A DNA stretch of 64,000 nucleotides from Welwitschia mirabilis (Eukaryota > Gnetophyta > Gnetopsida > Welwitschiales): assembly GCA_051453625.1 (NCBI GenBank), contig JBOZIK010000001.1, positions 32,647,877-32,711,876 of the forward strand, in the 5' to 3' direction. Below are positions 57,676 to 64,000 of the stretch, piece by piece. The notes under the pieces were generated by a model that was given only the letters and a program-made list of their open reading frames with translations, had not been told where the DNA came from and made no database searches. The position numbers and the translations under genes are program-made. The first letter of the stretch is position 1; each line of letters starts with the position of its first letter.

Positions 57676-57851
57676 TGTAATAGCCTCTTTTAGCTTATGC
57701 TAATTAATATCTTTTTTCTTTTTTTTTTTAATTTTCTTTCTTCTCTTATATTTTTACCTAATAAAACATAATGGAACCTAGGACCAAATTCTACTTACTC
57801 CTTAATTAGAATTTCTATATTCTAAGAAAGATAAATCATATTAATATCATA
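57676..57851 (-). mobile_element. 5' LTR of gypsy-B1, first 176 bp only
   Basis: TGTAATAGCCTC start, aligned with 49128, 62137 and 7073 copies ('tacctaataxacataatggaacctaggaccaaattctacttact' shared with 62210). It runs into a 100-N gap (57852-57951), behind which gypsy-B2 RNase H sequence appears at once, so about 2.5 kb of LTR is unaccounted for. Confidence 0.8.
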
Positions 57852-57951
57852 NNNNNNNNNNNNNNNNNNNNNNNNNNNNNNNNNNNNNNNNNNNNNNNNN
57901 NNNNNNNNNNNNNNNNNNNNNNNNNNNNNNNNNNNNNNNNNNNNNNNNNNN

Positions 57952-58900
57952 TATTTTTTAATCTTGTTTAAGCACTGCACCAAGATCTTCTTCAAATGCA
58001 TTGGTATGAACTAAAAAGATCTTTGAATCATTTGACATTACTGAGACTAAAGCACTAGTTAAGAAGTTTTTAATATGATTAAATACTTGCTAATATTTTT
58101 TCTATCCATTGAAAGTATTTTTATTTAAAAGCTTATTAATGAAGAATCTATATTAATGAAGTTAAAGATGAATCAATGATAGTACCCAGTAAGACCAAGA
58201 AAGCTTCTAACCTCAGTAATATTTATAGATATTGGTCATTCTATAATTTTTCTAATTTTATCTTGATCCACTGATATACCTTTCTTAAATATTACATGAC
58301 TTAGGAATTGAATGAATTCCTTTTAAAAATAGTATTTTTCCATGTTGGCATATAACTGGTGATTTCGTGAAGCTTGTAATACTATTCTTTAGTGTTTCTC
58401 ATGCTCTTTATAAGTCTTAGAATAATTGAGAATATCATCAATAAATACTATTACATAGGAATCAAGATGTGGTTGAAAGATGTGATCCATAAGACTCATA
58501 AATACTATAGGGCATTCATTAAACTAAAAGGCATAATAGTGAACTCATAATGCCATATCTCTTTCTTAATTTGAGCTTGATGATATCTAGAATTTAGATC
58601 AAGTTTTTAAGAATATCTTAGCTTCCTTAAGTGATAAGAAGGTCATCTATTCTTGGTAGTAGATACTTGTCCTTGATGGTAACCTTATTTAGCTATTTAT
58701 AATTAATAAATAATCTTAGTGTTTCATCCTTATCCTTTATAAAAATCCTTTATGTAAGAGTTCTTCAGACTGAGCTTTTAATTATTTCATTTCTATAGGA
58801 GACATTCTATATGATTCTTTAAGAATTGTCAAGTTCCTGGGATCAATTAAATGGAAAACTCAACTTCCCAAAGTGGTGACATTCCTGGTAGTTCTATTGT
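57952..58900 (-). pseudogene. Gypsy-B2 RNase H (partial) and reverse transcriptase remnant
   Basis: Aligns with B1 from its position 54014 onward. The N-terminal piece of RNase H is at 57952-58060. RT follows to about 58780, and here the catalytic box is intact: '[10 protein letters not shown]' with FIDD at 58434-58445. Stops and frameshifts elsewhere still disable it. Integrase and most of RNase H are missing at the gap. Confidence 0.8.
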
Positions 58901-59089
58901 AAATACATCAAGATATTCTGGGCTATTGGTATATTATTTACTAAAGTTTTTCCTTTCTTTAAGCTACTTGATTTTAGGTATAGCATATAAACTAGTGATC
59001 CCATCTTAATTTCTTTATTTATATGCTTTACATTAATTAGATTCTTCACTGTTAATTTGTAATAACCTTGAAAGATTAGTGTTTGATCA

Positions 59090-59220
59090 TGATTCATTAT
59101 TTCTAACTGATGCTTTTTAAAATTTATAACTACTCTATTCTACATTAACCAATTCATACCCAAAACAATATCATTTTTTCCTAAGTCAATAAAAATTGGT
59201 TATATCTGAAAATATCCTTC
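59090..59220 (-). pseudogene. Gypsy-B2 protease remnant
   Basis: Minus-strand reading 'GKNDIVLGMNWL' near 59150-59190 is close to the family block 'xxDVILGMDWL', better kept than in B1. The catalytic triad further upstream is not legible. The 67-codon frame 58894-59097 just downstream is the protease-RT linker. Confidence 0.65.
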
Positions 59221-59539
59221 ACTTATGAATAAAGTATAGTTTTGGACTTGATGATTAACTTTGGACAAAGATCCATTTACTAACTCTATGAATTCCTCAA
59301 TCGAAGCAAACATAATTTTTATCTTACAATAATTCTAGGGATATAAAGTAATGTATTGCTTCATAATCAAATAAAATAATTACTTCTTTATTATTAATTA
59401 AAGTCTTAATTTCTATGATAGAGATTTAAAATTACATACCTTGATTATCTACTACTACTTAAAGTCATCCTATTATTTGTGAAACACTTTTTAATCCTTG
59501 AGGATTTTTTTCTTTTGTTATTTGGAAAGGTCTTTATAA

Positions 59540-60490
59540 CATAATGGACATTATTTTATATTATGACTTTTCTTGCAATAGTAGTAGTGATATCCATTAT
59601 ACTAGTTCTAGTACTAATATTGATGAGGGTTTTGATAGAAGTTGGATCTCTAATGTTGATTACTTGCATAGCTTTAACTAGAAACATTCTAGTTTTTTTA
59701 GAATAGAGTTTGACTTGATTGATTAAAACTCTTGTTTTTGCTATCATTGCTACTAACATTATTTTTATTGAAGTACTCATTCTTATTTTGATAAGACATT
59801 TGTAATTAATTTTCCTTAATGATATGCCCCCACAAAGGAATTGTTTTCTTAATTTCTTCTTGTTTCTACCAGTTTTGTTCTACTGTCTTTGTCTTTTCTA
59901 GAGCCTCTGCTAGATTCCTAGGTTGAAACATAGATAATTTAACAATAACAGAAGTAAGAACACTAGCAATAAATAGATTTTCTTTAGCTTGTTCATCTAG
60001 ATGCATATGTAATACATATCTTAATAATTCTACAAATTTGTACTCATGAGATTCTATGGTCACATTATGGACTTGTCTTAAATTATAGAGTTCTATAACC
60101 TTCTAGAAAATATAGAACTTGGTGATGTACCTCTCTTTAAATATGTGCTCAAATTCTCTCCATGAAAGTTTTAGATCTATTAACTTGTTCATGTTTATTT
60201 TTCACCATAAATTAGCTTCTCCTTGTAACATATAAAAACCTAAGAAATCCTTTTTATATTCATCACATCCTAAGGTACCTATAAGATTTTCAACATCACT
60301 TAGTTATACTTCTGCTTTAGAAGGATCTGAACCTTCTACAAACTTTGGTGGATTTATCTTAATAAAAATTTAAATTAATTCCTCATACCCACTTTCTTAC
60401 TTATTGATTTTAACCTTGCTTTACTTTTTATGATAGGGATTACATAAAGGTATTCATCAATTCTTTTGGATTAAGGTTGAATGGGGTTGA
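59540..60490 (-). pseudogene. Gypsy-B2 gag remnant
   Basis: The 65-codon frame 59866-60063 carries the capsid end: 'YKFVELLRYVLHMHLDEQAK' then 'MFQPRNLAEALEKTKTVEQN', matching the gag pattern 'xxFxxLxRYxPxLVxxExxK...LxxRxxxEAVExA'. Upstream to 60490 the frame is broken. The 74-codon frame 59556-59780 covers the linker, and at 59545-59590 'YYYCKKSHNIK' plus a stop and 'CPLC' is a CCHC knuckle whose first Cys is Tyr. Gag would have formed the particle. Same order and spacing as B1. Confidence 0.75.
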
Positions 60491-61555
60491 TTTCCATTAT
60501 TAGAGTGTTTATGATCTTATGAATTTTTTTATTTTAATTACTTGGTGTAATTGACCTAGATTAAAGGTTTAACTGATGACGATGAGGCATTTAAAGGAAG
60601 GGGAAATTTTTATGAGATTATATTTGAAAATAGGATAGACGTTATTAAAGGTTAAACTTAGAAATGTTTTTATAATCTTACGAAGGACATGATTATCATT
60701 ATGATGTGATGAATTCTTATTTATATCTTAAAGTACATAATTAAGTTTATCCCCTTTTTTATTTTTAATAGATAAGATTTACAAGTTATAAATATGGGTT
60801 TTCAAAGTAAAGATATGTGACCATATAGTTTAGGATGAATAACTTATTTGGATACTAGATTACTTTCAAGGGTTACTAATTATAAGGTATTATTTATATA
60901 TTTATATATTTTTTAATAAAATGTTAAGCTCTTTAAGGAATCATATAAGGTCATTATTCTAAATTATTAAGATAATNNNNNNNNNNNNNNNNNNNNNNNN
61001 NNNNNNNNNNNNNNNNNNNNNNNNNNNNNNNNNNNTCTAGATTAAGGTTGAATGGGGGTTAATTTACATTATTAGGTTGGTAATTATCTTGTAAATTATC
61101 TTGATTTTGATTACTTAGTGTAACTAACCTAGCTTCAAGATTTAATTGACGATGACGAGGCTTCTAAAAGAAGGGGAATATTTTATGAGATTATATTTGA
61201 AAATAGGATAGATGTTATTAAAAGTTAAACTTAGAAATATTTTTATGATCTTAGAAAGGACATGGTTATTATTATGATGTGATGAGTCCTTATTTATATC
61301 TTAAAGCATATAATCAAGTTTATCCCCTTTTCTTTACTTTCAGACAAGTCTTACAAGTTATGAACATGGGTTTTCACTATAAAGTTATGTGATCATATAA
61401 TATAGGATAAATAACTTGGTTGAATGTTTGATTACTTTAAAGGGTTTCTAATTATAAGGTATTATTTATGTATTTACATATTTTTTACAAAATGTTAAGC
61501 TCTTTAAGGAATTATATAACCTCATTAATCTAATTTATTAAGATAATTGGAATTC
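60471..61555. repeat. ~500-bp direct duplication around a 59-N gap in the B2 leader
   Basis: 60471-60976 ('ttaaggttgaatggggttga...' to 'ttaagataat') recurs at 61041-61555, separated by 59 N. Identity looks near nine bases in ten, lower than in the shorter gap duplications. This one could be a real tandem duplication or two alleles. Confidence 0.75.
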
Positions 61556-62121
61556 TTTTAAGTGATTATCATCTATAGCTATAAGGTAATAAAGTATTTA
61601 ATGACTTGAATTCATCATTATTTTTAGTTTGTTTAGAGATTTAGAATTATCATAAATATGATTAGCATAATGATCATCTAGGAACTAGGACTATAGATAA
61701 CCTTATGAACACTTTGGAGCTATCATAAATATAATTGACTTCTAGGATTACTAAGGTGCTAAGATAATGACTAGTATAATCTTTATAATTATTGGAATTA
61801 ACATAAACATAATTTGGTATATATTTAGATAGTAGGAAAATTATAGCTATAACAAAATTTATGAGTATTAGAAGATATAATTAAATTCATGCTTATCTAG
61901 AAGTTAAAGTTATTTTGGAATCTAGTATTATCAAGAATATAATTTATTTTATTCATGTTTTAAAATTATTAGGGATATAACTAACTTTATAGCTATTAAG
62001 AGTTAAGGTTATTATGGTTGTAAATAACTTTACAATTATTAAAGAGAAAGGTTGTTAAAACTATAATTGGAGTTATAAGAATATAAGTTCTTAACATAAG
62101 TATTATTTAAGTTAATCTAGA
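61556..62121 (-). other. Gypsy-B2 5' leader
   Basis: Non-coding DNA homologous to 57060-57660 of gypsy-B1, up to the primer site. No frame and no other signal seen. Confidence 0.6.
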
Positions 62122-62133
62122 GCTCTAATGTTG
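62122..62133 (-). promoter_or_regulatory. Primer binding site of gypsy-B2, worn
   Basis: Plus strand gctctaatgttg against gctctgatacca in B1. It is followed, at the same distance, by the LTR start TATAATACCC at 62137. Confidence 0.6.
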
Positions 62134-62136
62134 ATT

Positions 62137-64000
62137 TATAATACCCTCTTTACTCTTATCCTAATTAAGTACATTTTTCACCCCTCTTCCTTTCTTTTTT
62201 AATATTTTTACCTAATAGACATAATGGAACATAGGACCAAATTCTACTTACTACTTTATTATAGTTTCTAAGAAAAACAAATCATACTAATATTATATAT
62301 TTACCTAAAATTAATTTCTAGGTTATTTCGATTTACAAATAATAGTGATGTCATAAGTTTGTGTCCTTTATTTGTTCCTAGTTTTNNNNNNNNNNNNNNN
62401 NNNNNNNNNNNNNNNNNNNNNNNNNNNNNNNNNNNNNNNNNNNNNNNNNNNNNNNNNNNNNNNNNNNNNNNNNNNNNNNNNNNNNACTTACTCCTTTATT
62501 ACAATTTCTATATTCTAAAAAAGATAAATCATATTAATATTATATATTTACCTCTAATTAATTTCTAGGTGATTTTGGTTTATAAACAATAAGGTTGTTA
62601 TAAGTTTTTATTCTTTATTTATTCCTGGTTTTTCATTATATAAAAAATATCTTGTGTACAATTGAGAAGATGTAAATCTGTTGTCAACATACATGGATAA
62701 ATTTTAAGGATCATAGATAACCAATATAATAGGAGGTTGTAAATCTAATTAATAGCATTCCAACTCAATATCTAACCACCCTCTAGATGTGAGTTGATTC
62801 TACTTAATGTTCTAAGCTATACAAATACGATTATATGTAATCCCATAGGCTTTCACTTCATCTTCATATACCCTCAATATAGGTAACAGGTGGTTCATGA
62901 GGTAGATGCATGCTTACAAATGACCCCTACTTTCTTGAAACATCTTCAGATGGTAAAACATGATCCATCAATGTTAAGAGCTTGAGATATTAAGTCAAAG
63001 TAAGTTCATACATGGGTAAGATAGGAGNNNNNNNNNNNNNNNNNNNNNNNNNNNNNNNNNNNNNNNNNNNNNNNNNNNNNNNNNNNNNNNNNNNNNNNNN
63101 NNNNNNNNNNNNNNNNNNNNNNNNNNNGACCCTTACTTTCTTGAAGCATCTTCAGATGGTAAAACATGATCCATCAAGGTTAAGAGCTTGAGATATTAAG
63201 TCAAAGTAAGTTCATACATGGGTAGGATAGGAGAGTGATGGTTAAATCCACTTCTAGTAGGGTATTATAAAAAAGAAAATGTAACACAATTCACCTTTAT
63301 GATGAAATCCAAATATGAGGATGAAAATTATTAGAATTATCTTGATTTAGTCCTATTTGATGAATACACCACACAAATGCATGGAAATAATGCTAACTAA
63401 TGTGGATATTTAACAAATAATTTATATTTAATGAATTATTTACATAGTCATAATAATNNNNNNNNNNNNNNNNNNNNNNNNNNNNNNNNNNNNNNNNNNN
63501 NNNNNNNNNNNNNNNNNNNNNNNNNNNNNNNNNNNNNNNNNNNNNNNNNNNNNNNNNATACACCACACAAATGCATGGAAATAATGCTAACTAATGTGGA
63601 TATTTAACAAATTATTTATATTTAATGAATTATTTACCTAGTCATAATAATTATAATCATCATTTTTTTATAGAAACAACCATAAAAAGAAAGCAAGCAT
63701 ATAAGAACATTTCTATTTTTAAGGATATAATAATAAAACCTAGATAAAGGAAATATTCTTTTCTTTTTATCTAAATAAACTAAATATTCCTTTATTTTTC
63801 TTTTAATAATAATAAAAATATTAAAAATATATCAAATGACATCTTAATAATGTACTTCAAGAAACTAAAACATATCTGGAGATATGCCAATGCTAGAAAC
63901 ATTCTTCCATGTCCATAAGACAATCTCCATGAATTGGTATAATGAAGATAAACGAAAGAAAGTATAGATCAATAATAATTGTTAAGATACAAGTATTTAT
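62137..64000 (-). mobile_element. 5' LTR of gypsy-B2, continuing past the window
   Basis: Aligned along its length with 49128-50280 and 7073-8280: the 'acctaatagacataatggaac' block (62210), 'gatgtaaatctgttgtcaac' (62671), 'ccaccctctagatgtgagttgattctactt' (62775), 'cctagataaaggaaatattctt' (63739) and 'attcttccatgtccataagaca' (63900). Three gaps of 100 N (62386-62485, 63028-63127, 63458-63557) each lie between near-identical flanks, so the length is inflated. Confidence 0.8.
62909..63652. repeat. Two direct duplications around 100-N gaps
   Basis: 62909-63027 recurs at 63128-63231, and 63360-63457 recurs at 63558-63652, each with very few changes. A third case, 62249-62385 and 62486-62631, lies just to the left. 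All three are in one LTR, which suggests heterozygous sites or unresolved LTR copies rather than biology. Confidence 0.85.

Overview
The window looks like pericentromere-type or otherwise repeat-dense nuclear DNA of a flowering plant, very AT-rich and poor in CG. Every recognisable coding trace is a decayed transposable element. I found no intact host gene, no tRNA or rRNA gene, no CRISPR array and nothing of bacterial type. The plant assignment rests on the element types: Ty1/copia elements (one with the 'REFYAN' extra domain seen in plant retroelements), Ty3/gypsy elements with initiator-Met primer sites, one element with the plant Tat/Athila-type primer site, and a plant-type LINE. I cannot name the species.

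Layout. 1-4.4 kb: unrecognised AT-rich DNA. 4.4-5.9 kb: tail of a minus-strand copia element (copia-0: LTR, RNase H, reverse transcriptase) cut at 5926 by a gypsy LTR (family A). That LTR (5.9-7.1 kb) is cut at its inner edge by a long gypsy-B LTR (7.1-11.2 kb), which itself carries about 1 kb of foreign DNA. 11.4-16.5 kb: gypsy-A1, 3' LTR then integrase, RNase H/RT, protease and gag, all on the minus strand. 16.6-22 kb: copia-1, minus strand, LTR through gag, with a (GA)n tract before gag. 23.2-33.6 kb: copia-S, a Sirevirus-like element with both LTRs, gag, protease and an extra ORF, but integrase and RT are gone. 33.6-40.3 kb: mostly unrecognised, with a copia LTR, a ~1.4-kb degenerate ~27-bp tandem array and a plus-strand TATA segment. 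40.3-43.3 kb: gypsy-A LTR scrap and a copia integrase fragment. 44.0-44.9 kb: plus-strand LINE RT. 45.9-49.1 kb: 5' end of a Tat/Athila-type element. 49.1-57.9 kb: near-complete gypsy-B1 (Del/Tekay-like), minus strand. 57.95-64 kb: second gypsy-B internal region plus the start of another B LTR.

Open frames are short because Trp codons have become stops and G-to-A or C-to-T changes dominate, as expected for old methylated elements. Many catalytic residues are lost, but copia-1 keeps YVDD and gypsy-B2 keeps FIDD. Almost every element lies on the minus strand; the exceptions are the LINE, the Tat/Athila element and possibly the 37.5-kb promoter segment.

Assembly caution: at least twelve gaps of exactly 100 N, and one of 59 N, are flanked on both sides by near-identical sequence. 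Some local 'duplications' are probably unresolved haplotypes or failed overlaps. Element boundaries are by-eye estimates unless a primer site or TG/CA terminus is named.
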